In this document: positions 35,821-47,539 of the stretch, in pieces
How positions within the stretch are numbered: the stretch's first letter is position 1
Layout: each line of letters opens with the position of its first letter
Assembly: GCA_933228895.1 (NCBI GenBank)
Contig: OW121854.1
Span: 55,532,609 to 55,596,608 of the forward strand
Direction: 5' to 3'
DNA length: 64,000 nucleotides
DNA from: Platycnemis pennipes
Taxonomy: Eukaryota > Arthropoda > Insecta > Odonata > Platycnemididae
Notes under the pieces: model-generated
Databases searched by the model: none
What the model saw: the letters and a program-made list of their open reading frames with translations, nothing else
What the model was told of the DNA's origin: nothing
Program-made: the position numbers and the translations under genes

Positions 35821-37063
35821 TAAAGAAGTTATTTGTGAATTATACCCTTTGTATCATTCACAAAAAAAGTGCTCATTGTTCGAGTTGCGTAATATAGGCG
35901 CGCATCTCAGAGAATGTTCAAATTATAAAACCAGGGTTACATATATTTGTGGATGTCCCCTGGATTAAACTCGTGTCGAGTCATAAGCGATTTGGACACG
36001 ACAGATTCTAAAGTAATGACTTAGAACCGGCTTTTAATCCATGAAACTTTATGCTGAATTAAAATACACAACTAATGTAAATGTTCTCAAAATTTTATTT
36101 AGAGCGAATAAACATCTGTGAAAATTTAGAGGTGTCGTGTGTTTTCATTCACAACGTATCCTTTTTCTTCTCCTCAGTAAATATTCTGATTTAGGTGACG
36201 GTTACTAAAACGTAATAACTCTTTCAGGTGGTTAAATTTAAGGATGAACAGAACTCAAAGGTTTCTCGACATTTCCCGGTAAAGCATACGAAAATATCAA
36301 CCCTGGGAATCAACTCAGTCCGTTAACTCTGAACGAAACCAAGTTTTAACTAGAGATTTATAGTTTCCCTCGTCAGAAGCTAAATGCATTTCGTACGTTT
36401 CAAATTTATCTCACGGAATTTACACGCTGGGACTGAATATTTAAACTGAGAATCACCCTTTTCATGAAGCATGGAAATAATATAAATTGATGAGACTGTG
36501 CGATTACGATCCGGCTACAATAGCAAGGAGTATGCCTTTGTTTCTCTCTTTGCGCACGCTTGATTAAACTAGCACGAAAGCGAAGAATTGAACGTATGGA
36601 AAACAATTATTTTAGTTCAGTTCTGGAGCTGATGGGATAACCCTATATATTTGCTAAAATACCTGGCTGGAAATACAGAACAATTCCACAAAAGCAGAAA
36701 TAAGGATTTGGTCATTTCTCATAGCCCCACGACCCCAAAACAAACTTATACAATTTAAATTTTTATTCCCTTCCGCCATTTCTCTTGCAACAACATTTCT
36801 CTCTTTTTTAAAATGGCTGAATCTGAAAACTACCATAACCCTTTAAAAAATTTTCTAAATTTGATTAAGATATAATTGCTGAAACATGAAGAGAAAAAGA
36901 TAACACAAACATAAAAGTTCAGCTTTAACCAAGCTTCATTCAGCTAAGGATTTTACATCGAATATTGCATCGTAAACTATTGATGCAAAAGAATGATTGC
37001 CAAAATATATGCATTGCACCCCCATCCTATCTCTGAAGGTACATCAGAATATGCTAGGGAATT

Positions 37064-37345
37064 GGGTTGGTGAGGTGGCTAGCGTCCTTTCCATCTCGAT
37101 GGCCCGGGTTTGAATCCAGAGTGGCAGTTTGAAGTAGCAGAGGAATATTGAATTGGAGTACCTATCCTCACTTGGGACCTGTATGGAGTGCACTTCGAGT
37201 TCAGTGCTCCGTCCCTCGGATGGGACGTTAAGGTTCAGAACTCTTTGCGCCTTTCGTTACGAGGAGGAAAATTCCGACACCGGGTTTCTTTCAGCTATTG
37301 TTCACCTCTCCCGAATAACTTGATAACTTACTCTGGATTTGTAAC
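37064..37345 (+). mobile_element. tRNA-derived SINE, copy S10
   Basis: GGGTTGGTGAGGTGGCTAGC (A box), GGCCCGGGTTTGAATCCAGA (B box), GTGCTCCGTCCCTCGGATGG, GACGTTAAGG and TTCCGACACCGGGTTTC. Nearly full length; about 20 extra bases lie after the head compared with S13. Confidence 0.82.
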
Positions 37346-37879
37346 CTCTAAAGAGAGATGATCAACCGTTGTCATATTGGGTATAGTGTTATTAAAATTA
37401 TGTTTAGAGGTGCTCTAATTGCTATGTTTAAATCTCACCGTATAACCTAACTCAGTAATTAAATTAACCTCATAGACGAACATTTATAGGTGGGATTCTG
37501 ACTAACGACCCAACGCGTTTAGGATCTGGTAACGATTCAATTTCATTGTATTGCTAAACGAACAAGGCACAAACATTGTCCGAAAAATCTGAAGTACACA
37601 GAATAAGGTATATTGAAATACACTTAATAGAAGGGGTAGATTTATGGATAGTAGGTGTGGGCGAAAAAACGTGATTTAAATAGGAAGAGTTGAAAAAATG
37701 ACGAGTTACGTTCACTATAACACGTAATATAAATGTTTAAAGTGCGCCACTTAAAAAAACGCCCAATGTTTAGTAAAAATGGATTAATATTGAACTAGCC
37801 TTCAGGGTTAAAATTAATTCATAGGGGAGTCAAATACATTTCTGCTTTCTCCTAATTTAATCAATCAAATATATGTCTT

Positions 37880-38150
37880 CTAATTCCAATTCCAGCCCTT
37901 CAGCGTTCGTCCTTCTGTCTACCCTCTTTACTTTCTCCATTCTTCTCCACACTCCCTCTTTCTCCATCTCAAAATCCCTGAGTCTATTTTCATTTTCTAT
38001 CCACTAAGCACACGTTTTCTAACCATAGAGTGCCACGCTCGATATTAAACTTTTCATTAGTCTTTTATTTACCTCCCTACTCAACGCCACTGTCATTAAT
38101 TCATGTAAAATATTCTTATTTTCCTAATGCTATTCTCCTTCTTACCGGTG
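37880..38150 (-). mobile_element. LINE family B, fragment B6
   Basis: The minus strand reads VNKRLMKSLISSVALYG-like residues, then LRDFEMEKEGVWRRMEKVKR and VDRRTNAEGLE, the region just before and at the FEMWVWRRM motif. The plus strand is a C/T-rich tract, which explains why it looks simple. Confidence 0.6.
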
Positions 38151-38956
38151 AAAATACTGAACTCATGGTCTATAAATCACGGTAAAAAATTGATTGTCAG
38201 GTCAAAAAAAGATATCAGTGTGGTAGTTCAAATGGAGGGCTTTCTTGTCTCTCGTCGGGCGATAAAATTGGATACATCCGTGAGAGAGTTTCTTTAAATC
38301 ATTTCTACAGAGTGTGTGTTCACACAGTCATCAAATGTCGTTTTCAGCCTAATTTGTCTCGCGTACACGTTACAACGCGCAAGAACGCTGTACGTACATT
38401 TATGATTGTTTTAACAGTCGTAGTGACCGAGCTGGTAGCTTTGAGAAACGTTCCACTGGTTGGAATCCATACAGGAGCCGCAATGATAAGCAATTAATGA
38501 ATCCCGGCTGCTGCACTTACCACGTCCACGCCCCTGAAATTTACTGTCTCGCGGAAATGGCTAATGTGCTTTCATAAACACGTGTCGCACTTCTGGTGGA
38601 AATGGGCAGTTACGCTGTAAGTCCCATTGGCGGAGGGAGTGGTGTGGGCAAGTGACCTCAAACTTTGCTCCTGATTATTCAAATCCCCTTTATAATGTTT
38701 TTTTTTAAGGGACGATACTGTTTTTTTCGTTTCTTTTAGCATGCGAATAAATATTAATGGCTACTAATGATTCCTGACGATTTATTTAATCATCGGCAAT
38801 ATTTAACACCCGACGACCAATTATGCTAAGTTTATTTCTCAACCACTCTCGCTCTTATGAGAAGCGGGTGAATGAATAATTTTTGATTTATTACATTATA
38901 TTTTTAAAGCCATCAGCGCCATAGTTTTTTTATATCATGAGTGACATATTGATTGC

Positions 38957-39100
38957 CTACATCCGCGTTATACCCTAGGTGTCGCCACGAGAGTGTAAGG
39001 CAGGGGGTGAATTGCAAACAGGCATGTGAATTTTGTATTTAAATTGATATGACAGCAAACTGTAAAATATTACCAAGAAGTGCAATACCTGACTTCGAGT
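38957..39100 (-). mobile_element. LINE family A, decayed 3' fragment A10
   Basis: CTACATCCGCGTTATACCC, then CGCCACGAGAGTGTAAGG and CAGGGGGTGAATTGCAAAC match the 3' hairpin on the minus strand. Only the terminal 3' UTR is recognisable. Confidence 0.6.
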
Positions 39101-39559
39101 GATTTATTATGATTGCTAATCATAAATTGAATTTAGTATCTTTAAAATATTTGTTCTCTTAGCTTTTGTTTATCTAAAACATTAGTAATGGAAACTTCCT
39201 CGCCGAGGTTTTTCTTTACAATTTTGGTTACATATATATGTATTTCAGATAGTCATAAACTTGCACATGCAACTAAGAGGTACAACGCTGCTACTTATGG
39301 ACTATGTAACGCAATCGCGTCTGCTAATTTTCCAGCTCTTGTGGGGCTGTCGGATTTCACATGACAATGATTATCCATTTTGGAAAATTTCTTTTGCACT
39401 TTTAGGCAGTAAGAAACTGTGTAAGTGTGCGTTTGTTATTATTCCCTGTCGATAGAGGTTCTGTGAAAAAATCATAGGATGGCAAGCTTATTTTACTTGG
39501 GACGTTATAGTTTTCTTCTGATCTATTCCTTAATTAAAATATTCCTTAATTATTCCTAA

Positions 39560-41171
39560 AACGTGTCTCTACATCCAAAGACTTAGGTATTCTTACAGTC
39601 GGTAAATAAAATTTTTCCCAACACATACAAATCATCAAGACCAAAGCAATGTCCCTCTTAGGCCTACTCAATCGTTTCACTGAAGTTAATGACCCACAAG
39701 CACTTCGAACCTTCTTTTCTTCTATCGCTCTTCCAAATCTTACCTATTCCTGCCCCATCTGGTCTATTTCTCCTCAAACTAATCTCGCATCTCTGGACTG
39801 TGTCTGTAATTTCTTTGCTCATTATCAATTACAAGGGTCAACAATCCTAGGATTGGTTTGACGCAGCCCTCCACTCGATTCTTCTATCGGCCAACCTCTT
39901 CATACCAACGTAGTTCCTCTCTTTCACGTCCTTTACGACCTGCTCCATGTAACTCATACGAGGCCTGCCTCTTCCATTTTTCCCGTTCACTTTTCCCTCG
40001 ACGATTGTCTTCATCAGGCCATCGTGTCTTAAGATATGGCCGATTAGGTTGTTCTGTCTTCTTTTTATAGTTTTCAGTAGACTTCTCTTTTCTCCCACTC
40101 TTCTTAGGACTTCTTCATTTGTCACTCGGTCGATCCATTTTATCTTCATCATTCGTCGATAGCACCATATTTCGAATGCTTCCACCCTTTTCTTCTCCGC
40201 TGCTGTCATCGTCCATGCCTCACTGCCATAAAGGAACATGCTCCAGATATACGTTTTAATGAATTGCTTCCTTACTTCCAAGTTTGTATTTCCAGCTGTT
40301 GGTAGATTCTTCTTTTGATAGAATGCCCTCTTTGCCTGGGCTATTCTACTCACTATTTCTTTCTTGCTTCGTCCATCGTTGGTTACTCTGCTTCCCAGGT
40401 AACAGAACTCTTTTACCTCTTCTAGTTTCTGTTTTCCTAGTTTAACGTTGGTTTTGGCCTCTTCTCTTTTGCTGCACACCAATATCTTAGTTTTCTTCTT
40501 ATTGATCTTCAGCTGATGTCTGGTCATTGTCCTTTCCATGGATGTTAGCATCTTATTCAGCTCCTTCTCTGTCTCTGCTATGAGAGCTATGTCATCAGCG
40601 AATCGTAGCATGCTGATTGTTCTTCCAATCAGCATGCTACGATTTCTTTGCTAAAATAGTTAAAAATAGATTACCGCATGTTCGTAACATGTCCACCAAT
40701 ACTATTCTCTCCTCCTTCTCCATCCCTAATCTTAGCACCCTTAGACTCACAGCAGACTTAAAACTAATTTATAATATTCTCAATTCCACCATCGACTGCC
40801 CCGATTTGCTCTTCTTTGTCAAATTCAAAGTTCCATCCCGCTCCACCCGTTCTCATCCTTTACTCCATGTGCCCACTCCCAGACTTTCAATTACCAAACG
40901 TTCTCTTTTCTTCCCTCTCTCCTCTCCATTGAACTCCCTCCCACAGCACATTGATCCCTTTGCACTCCCTATTAAATCACTCATTAGTCTTTCTAATTCA
41001 CATCTGTCCCCAGAATAGCCTTCCCTACTATTTGTTTCCTGTTACTTTTATTTTATTTATTTTTTTCTTGAATATGTTATAAAATTTATGTACTGCTATT
41101 GACCACTATAAAATGGCATTATCGCTGTATGTGGTTTTCTTTATTAAAATAAAATAAAAATAAAATAAAAT
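39560..41171 (+). mobile_element. Jockey/CR1-like LINE C-terminus with (AAAAT) tail, split by R7
   Basis: Left part (39560-39819): KDLGILTVGK, a stop, NFSQHIQIIKTKAMSLLGLL, NDPQALRTFFSSIALPNLTY and LASLDCVCNFFA. Right part (40642-41018): FFAKIVKNRLPHVRN, FSIPNLSTLRLTADLKLIYNI, SHPLLHVPTPRLSITKR and LPQHIDPFALPIKSLISL, stop. Deleting R7 plus one copy of the duplication puts both parts in the same frame (833 bases removed; the frames differ by two). The protein resembles the C-terminal, non-catalytic end of Jockey/CR1-clade RTs. The 3' end is a run of AAAAT/AAATA at 41135-41171. The 5' end is truncated near 39560. Confidence 0.85.
39820..40641 (-). mobile_element. RTE-like LINE (R7) inserted in a Jockey-like LINE
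   Basis: Read on the minus strand, 40635-39847 is one open frame: TISMLRFADDIALIAETEKE (FADD is the RT catalytic motif), KINKKKTKILVCSKRE, EVKEFCYLGSRVTNDG, VSRIAQAKRAFYQKKN, YIWSMFLYGSEAWTMTAAE and KRLADRRIEWRAASNQS. This is the youngest and longest RTE copy here, but it starts just before the FADD motif, so the endonuclease and most of the RT are absent. Flanking 11-bp copies of ATTTCTTTGCT (39809-39819 and 40642-40652) are its target duplication. At its 5' end, 40626-40644 is the exact 19-bp inverse of 40601-40619 around a 6-base loop. Its 3' end lacks the usual TGATGA run and instead reads TTGTAATTGATAATG on the minus strand. Confidence 0.92.
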
Positions 41172-42870
41172 TCTTTTTGCGCAAAATTACGTCAATTTGC
41201 AGAATTTTTTTTACATTTTAGGATGTGATTGGGGAGATAATATTAGGAAAGCGTGAGAATGCGTATTGAAAAGACTGGTTGGATGATAGGATTAGAGAAA
41301 GGAAATGAACTGGGCTAATAAATTAGGCATGGAAATTGGGTACAGTCTGCTCCGGGGGAAGTTAGAAATATTTGAGTTTCATATCCACATAAATTTACTT
41401 ACGGTAGATTTATATATTGGTATGTATTTGGACATTTTCATGGACATGGACTTGACCGTTTGCTACGTTTGATTGGACGTGAGTCAAAAATTGGAAAAAA
41501 TGTCAATTAACTCGTTCCGTATCCGTATTTCAAATCGCACCTTGGTGCAACTGCAGTAGGCGTTACAGCAGCGATAGTCCTAGCGTCCATCGTTGTAGGT
41601 ATGCCTGGATAGGGAATGATTCAATCAATTGTTCCCCTGTCCAAAACACCGATATGGCTCCCCGACATCGAGAGTTAGAAGTGATTAATGAGTTCGTAAT
41701 TCCTTTATTTCTTCCTTTTTTAATAAATATTTTCAAACTAATGCTGTCGTCGATCTCAGTGAGACATTTAATATAAGTAATTTTCAATTAGATAACGTAG
41801 GAACCTGAGTGCTCGAAAGCTTAAAAAAGACTTTTCGGTAAAGGTTAATCGGCAGATAAAATTAATTAAACTACGTACTCACTGTTGAGCTTTATTTTTT
41901 ACTCTGAGTTATGTTCTCTGCTTCCACCTTTTATTCATTGTATTACTTTTTGCAATAAGCGGCTATTCACTGTACTGACCACTGAAGACGAATGCGATGC
42001 AAAGTAGTATTAAAATGTCATGAAAATGGTACACAGTCTGATGGCAATCGGGAAATTTGAATTATCTTATAATTTTTTACGGGCAATATTGAGCAAATTT
42101 AAAATATCACCATCTTTTTGTCCTCTTCTAAGAATACATTTTATTTTATATTTTTATTTGATCTTCAGCATCTAAACACCGGAGTTTGAAAGCCAGTATT
42201 CATCTCTACTAAGCTTTTCCGATATATCAAGTAAGGTCATACAGAAGTTTTCTCATGCTACTTTATCTTCTCTGACCACACTTTCTTTGGCCTTAGTAGT
42301 TCACTAAAATAAAGATATTTTCAAGGAAAAAGAAGGTGAAGGCACAGGCATAAAAGCAGAAGACAAGGAAATGGAAGATATAAAGCAATTCAGTTGCCTT
42401 AGCAGCTTCTCGAACGAAAGCAAACGTCGTACCAAACATATCCGTTGGAGGATTACGTTGGCGGAAGAGGCTTAATCTGCCACGAGAGAACTTGCGACCA
42501 GGACTCTAGGTTACGATGCAAAGAAAAGGTTAGCGAGGAGTTTGATCTGGAACTTAGCGATGTATTTTGAGGAAGAAGAATTCGGGGAAAAATGAGAAGA
42601 GATCATCATCGGAGTTTGAGATATGGTTCTGGATAAAAATACACGTTGTGAAATGGACAAAAAAGAGCCACATAAGATGTCAATAAGGCGAAGGCAAAGT
42701 GGTGGTAGAGAAATATGGCAAGGAGATGTATGAGTCAAGTAGTTGAAAGCAGTTGTAGTTATTCGGGGGAAGTAATCGACGGCTAATGCCATTTGTGCCA
42801 TTTTAGGATTGGTGGGTATTTGAATATGGTAGGAATTATTTTTAAGAAACGTAGGAAGCGTGGAGTAATG
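41172..42870. other. No supported feature
   Basis: AT-rich; 42300-42800 is purine-rich with unrecognised minus-strand ORFs (42511-42801). Confidence 0.5.
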
Positions 42871-43394
42871 GGGTCGTTTACCATATTTTTATTGCCGAAT
42901 CTGATAGAGTTTTTAAAATAAAAAGACCCGTATTTTTCCGTTTTCTGATCCGCCAATTATTTATCGAGTTATAAGCGGCGAAAAACTGATGTTTTTAACC
43001 CTTTCGGGAAATTGGGCGTGGTGCAACCTCTAACGCATAACGACTTCGTCCAATCACAACTGAGCCCGCGAAGCGACTTTGCCTTATCACAATGGGGGGA
43101 CACAGCTGAATCTGCCAATAGGAGCAGTTGCGACAGCATTTGTGCGAGCAGAACTTCCGAGAACCCCCCTCCACTCCCTTCCCTTCCACGAAAAGCAGTC
43201 AAGGACGGGAGGAAAATGACGTCAATGTTATCACAGCAGCTTTTTCGGTGGGCGTCACATTTGCTTATTTTAATTTTTGATTTATGAATGAATGGTTGTG
43301 GTTAGAAGATTAATTTTTTCACTAAAATTCTATTTTTGTTTTCATCTAACGATTTCGTGTACAAAATTGCGATTTCGGTTCCGAGTTAACGCCC
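42871..43394 (+). repeat. Half-kilobase repeat, copy IRA (inverted partner at 51.7 kb)
   Basis: This roughly 524-bp block has AT-rich edges and a GC-rich centre. Its reverse complement matches 51691-52196 at roughly nine bases in ten. It contains two CCAAT boxes (GTCCAATCAC, GCCAATAGG), a TGACGTCA CRE-like palindrome at about 43218, and GGCGAAAAACTG and GTTTTTAACCCTTTCGGG blocks. No coding sequence is evident. The ends (GGGTCGTTTACC and GGGCGTTAACTC read inward) are only weakly similar to each other. It lies in the intron upstream of neuroligin exon a. Confidence 0.88.
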
Positions 43395-43429
43395 ACATTC
43401 CCGGCGTTTATATTAGTCTACCATTTAAC

Positions 43430-43617
43430 TAAAGGTGCCAAGGGTTTTACGGTTTAACGTCCCATTCGACGGACGAAATACTACATTCAAAATGCTCTCC
43501 ATACGGCATCCAAATGGGTGCAGGTATACAAATGAAAAAAATCTGCGTCAGCCGGGATTCAAGCCCAAGCCCTCAGGATACTAGTACTTTAGCATTCATA
43601 CCAATGCAATCCACACA
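43430..43617 (-). mobile_element. tRNA-derived SINE, copy S11 (head and middle)
   Basis: GGTGCCAAGGGTTTTACGG, TTTAACGTCCCATTCGACGG and CCGGGATTCAAGCCCAAGCC are the complement of SINE body and B box. It lies just after inverted-repeat copy IRA and about 130 bases before S12 in the opposite orientation. Confidence 0.78.
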
Positions 43618-43741
43618 GCTAAATGCAATACCAAACTGAAGATCGTTCGAGATGGTGGAATGCTGAGTAGAAGATGAAGTGAGAGAGAAAGGATTAGTTT
43701 TTTGGGTGAGATAAATTTAGGTATGAGAAAGTTATAAGGGG

Positions 43742-44060
43742 AATGGGTAGGTGTGATGGCAAGAGTACAGGCCTCGAATTCCAAGTCCAGGGTTTGAATA
43801 TCGGCCAAGACGGATAACTCATTGTATACCGGTCCTTACTTGAGTGCCTTGTGGAGAGGCCTTCGAGTCCAGTATTCCGTCCGCCAGGTGGGACGCAAAT
43901 ACGTGGCCCTTTCGTAAAGAGCAGATTAATACCGACACCGTGTTTTTCTCCACCTTTCCTTAGTTCACAGAAACCTTTTACCTTTTCCAGTTACCCAAGT
44001 ATCATCTCTTGTGTAAATGGCACCAGTTGTCGGTCGCCTGCCTCAAATAACTACAGTTAC
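43742..44060 (+). mobile_element. tRNA-derived SINE, copy S12
   Basis: TAGGTGTGATGGCAAGAGTA (A box), GTCCAGGGTTTGAATATCGG (altered B box), ATTCCGTCCGCCAGGTGGG, ACCGACACCGTGTTTTTCTCC and GTCGGTCGCCTGCCTCAAATA (tail). Nearly full length. Confidence 0.82.
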
Positions 44061-45131
44061 AACGATAACATTTTAAATTGCAGAGAAAAATGGTACAAAC
44101 ATATTAAGAAAAGAAGCTTGACAGAAGGAAGTAAATGTAGTCCATAAAGACCTATCTTGACCGATAGAGCACGAAGAACGAAACTAGTGAATTCTCACTA
44201 TGAAGACATTCTCTTGAGCTTTCTGCTTGGTCTCATACGCTCCAGACTGATCTTCCAAAACATACTATTACTGTTCCTACAATATTCAAAGTATGAACAA
44301 TTGGTCTCATTGTGCTTTCTATGGAATATCGACTTTATCTTTCTCGGCATGAGTATTGATGATACCCCCTAAAATTTATGATGAGAGTATCACAAACACA
44401 ATGATATCCCCGTTGTTATTAAGAAACTTTTCATAAACATTCCAGCCGTCTTGCCAGAGGTATTGGTATTGGTGAGCTCAAGAAATGTAATTCTCAAACC
44501 TATTTTATTCCCGTTGAGGATCCCACAAATATCTCCATTATCGTAGTTGGATGAAGGTTAGTTCTCTACACGAATAGTATATGTCTCATGCAGCCGCGTG
44601 GAGTCTGGAGTATGTGTTGACGTCATCTCGTACTGCATCGAACTACTGCATACTTAAGTTTAGACAATGTGGGACGCATGCATTAGCTGTGTATAAGGCA
44701 ATGATACGCGCAATGAAATAACATTTCTGGATAAACTTTCTCCCTTAAGAATGTGCTGACATCTAAACGATTTAGCGGTCAATCCAGGTCATTTGGGATG
44801 CATTATTCACGACAGTCACTCGCGCCATTCCAAAACAAAGCATTTTTACGCATTCCATGGTGAAGAGGATGGCTGAGTTTGTTTTTATGATACATGGTTT
44901 TCATCCAGTGGGAAATCTCGGGTAAAGTCCCAATTCAAAATCCCGTGGAATTTCGTTCGCCGATAATTTGTGCTAAAAAGCGGAATTTAGGCGCTCAGAT
45001 ATCTCCACCCTGCTAGAATAATTGCCGGCATGACATCAGCGCCATATTTGAGCGAACACTGTATCAAGAGTATTCTCCCGATTCATTATGTACTAACCTT
45101 TATAACAGTTCACTTTTTTCCTTTCTTGCAG
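44061..45131. other. 3' part of the intron before exon a
   Basis: AT-rich intron sequence ending in the pyrimidine tract CACTTTTTTCCTTTCTTGCAG at 45111-45131. Nothing else recognised. Confidence 0.6.
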
Positions 45132-45308
45132 TTCCACTGACGAGGCTAGATGGCAGCAGTAGCGGGTCCAACATGCACCTACCAGTGATCGTCTTCATTC
45201 ACGGCGAATCCTTCGAGTGGAACTCTGGAAACCCTTACGACGGATCCCTATTGGCTTCGCACGGAGGTCTTGTCGTGGTTACCATCAATTTCCGTCTCGG
45301 AGTACTAG
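45132..45308 (+). CDS. Nlg: Neuroligin-like gene, internal coding exon a
   Basis: This exon encodes part of the extracellular carboxylesterase-like domain of a neuroligin, a postsynaptic adhesion protein that binds neurexin. It contains HGESFEWNSGNPYDGS and VVVTINFRLGVL, the region around the family's oxyanion-hole segment; insect neuroligins carry HGESFEW where active esterases have HGGxF. It follows a pyrimidine-rich tract ending TTCTTGCAG (AG at 45130-45131) and ends at a GTAAGC donor. The first two bases complete a codon, 58 codons follow, and the last base G starts a split Gly codon completed at 53364. The in-frame ATG at 45173 is not a gene start because coding similarity extends upstream (PLTRLDGSSSGSN). 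The exon is GC-richer than its introns. Inverted repeats lie in the introns on either side. Which neuroligin paralogue this is cannot be decided here. Confidence 0.93.
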
Positions 45309-47539
45309 GTAAGCATGACCTGAATATGGCGAAATTCCTGGAGTTGGCTACACTGCGCTGGTCTCACGCGGAATTCCATGCAATCCAATGTCTGGTTGCA
45401 TTTTCCATCGCGTATGTGCGGAGGATTCCTCGTGCAGATAGGAGAGACTGCGAAATAGTGGAAGCATGTGTTAAATAACTTCAATTTTAATCAAAATAAT
45501 CACTCCTCTAATCTCATGTTTCGAGAATTGGCACGAATTCATATCACTACGAAATTAAGTACTGCTTTTACACACTAATCTACTCCATATTGGGAAGTTA
45601 AAAAATTGCAAACATTTTTAGTTAATGACCGGTTTTGAGCTTGTTGTTGAGCACATAACCTGGAAACGGTGTAACGAGCATTTAATGACATTTTTCCAGT
45701 AGCATTTGAAGCTTTAAAAAGCTGAATCAATGTCAAAAACTAATGTAATTTGGGATTTGAAATGAAAAAGTTCATAAAAAAGATTTTTGAAGCCCAAAAA
45801 TGTTTATTCTTTTCGGCTACGGATGACGCCAATAAAATAAAATAGATAGGGAAGGAGTTTGATTTATGTCCCTCTAATTGTCGTTAAAAATGAAGCCCGA
45901 AGAGAGGCATAGGACAAAAATAAATCTTGTTATATTCCACGATGAAAATTCTCTTCAGATGAATGTAACTGCATCGCAAGTGTATAAATAGTCCACTATA
46001 GATTAAGGTACTTCCCTTTAACCTCTTGGTTTTCTCTAAATATTAAATATAAAAGAAAATACGTGCAATTAGTCATGTATTTCGTCTATACTCAGCTTAA
46101 CCATTTATGAATATGCTATGAGTTGCATGTAATATTAATCGTGAACTAAGAAATCAAAAACTGGTAGAGTATTTTATTTTAATTTCCTTGTGGCGGAAAT
46201 TATAGATAAATTTTAGATTCAGCTTACTCAAAGACTTCTTGGGAAACTGGTTTGCCATACTAGGCGAGAATTTATAATCATCGCTGAACTTCCGGAGTTG
46301 CCAAATTGGAACGGAATAGAGGAGTAGAAATTTAATCAGGCACGCCAGAAACTAAATTATTTCAAATACTCGATCCCTACTTATAACGTCCAACGGAACT
46401 TGGCAGGAAGCCACAGCATTAAAGAATTCGGTCGAATAAATAATGCTACCAAATGAAAACAGTAACGCATGCCTTAAGCGAGCTTATCGTTTCAGAGCTA
46501 AAAACTGCCGCAATAATTCCCTTTGTCCAAGTGACACCCATATTTTGCCGCTACATAAATCTCTTCTCGGTCCAGATTTTTGGAACGCTTGGGTAGAAAG
46601 ACCGAAATGGTTTGGCTGTGCTGAATGAACCACTAAATTTGGTTGGAAAATGTTGGCTCGCTAACCGACGCGTAAACATTCGCGTGCCTTGCAGCTTGCA
46701 GGGATCAACTATAGTTTAGCTCCACTAGCTGAATCTACCAGTTCGGTGAAGTCCTCACCTCTGGTAATAGATTAACTATTTGAACCTCAATATTTGCCAA
46801 TTCTATTCAACATGGCAGCTCAAGTTATAGAAGCTCCGTTGATTTTTTTTCCAGAAAACTCATTAATAAAAAGAAATTTTTTAATTCACCGCAGAGAGGG
46901 ACTTTATTCTTCATCCGTCATTTTTTCCCCATTTTTAAACACTCTCGTTATTTAATCAGCTACGCATTTTATATCACACAATGTCCTTTTGCAGACAATA
47001 CGTTTTATACTCTTAATGGGTGATAAAATTGAAAATGATGTTCTTACACAGCGGAGAGCACTAAAATGGATACATTTTCATAAATTTAAATCCCAAATTT
47101 TCGCAATTAATGCTCGGTTGAGGAAAAATATTAGGTATTTCGATGAAGAGGCCCCATAAAAGCCTCGTAAAAAAATTAAAGCATTTCCCAAAGATAAACA
47201 GGGCGGTTTTTTTCCATATGAAATTACATAAATCCTCAAATTCCACTAAACGAGTCCACCCCGACTGAAAGGTCTTCAGACTGACTGAAGGAAGAAAATT
47301 AATTCTGCCACTCTGGGCGCCTCTAAAGGGAAAGCGAAAGTAATGCTTTGGCAAAAAAAAACGTATTTGCGCACCGGAATTGGACAGAAATCGGAAGAAA
47401 AGGAGCGCGCGCGGACCGATAGATCAAAAAGTGAGGTCGAGATTGAAATTTGGGGTATGAATTAGGCTCGCTCTCTCTTGGAAACCTCTCGATCGCGTCA
47501 AAAAAAACTTAATCTTCAGCACCGCTTTTCCCATTCCGT

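Larger units (their letters stand above)
34491..37063. other. AT-rich stretch apart from B3 and one repeat fragment
   Basis: Outside 35289-35362 and 35440-35820 nothing is recognised. A weak CTGAAGAAG...GCTAGAAC segment at 35052-35082 loosely resembles the motif at 22.0 kb. Confidence 0.4.

Noticed and set aside
45173..45478. 101-codon open frame starting at an ATG inside exon a
   Set aside because: It reads through the GTAAGC donor into intron; coding similarity starts upstream of this ATG. Only 45132-45308 is exon.
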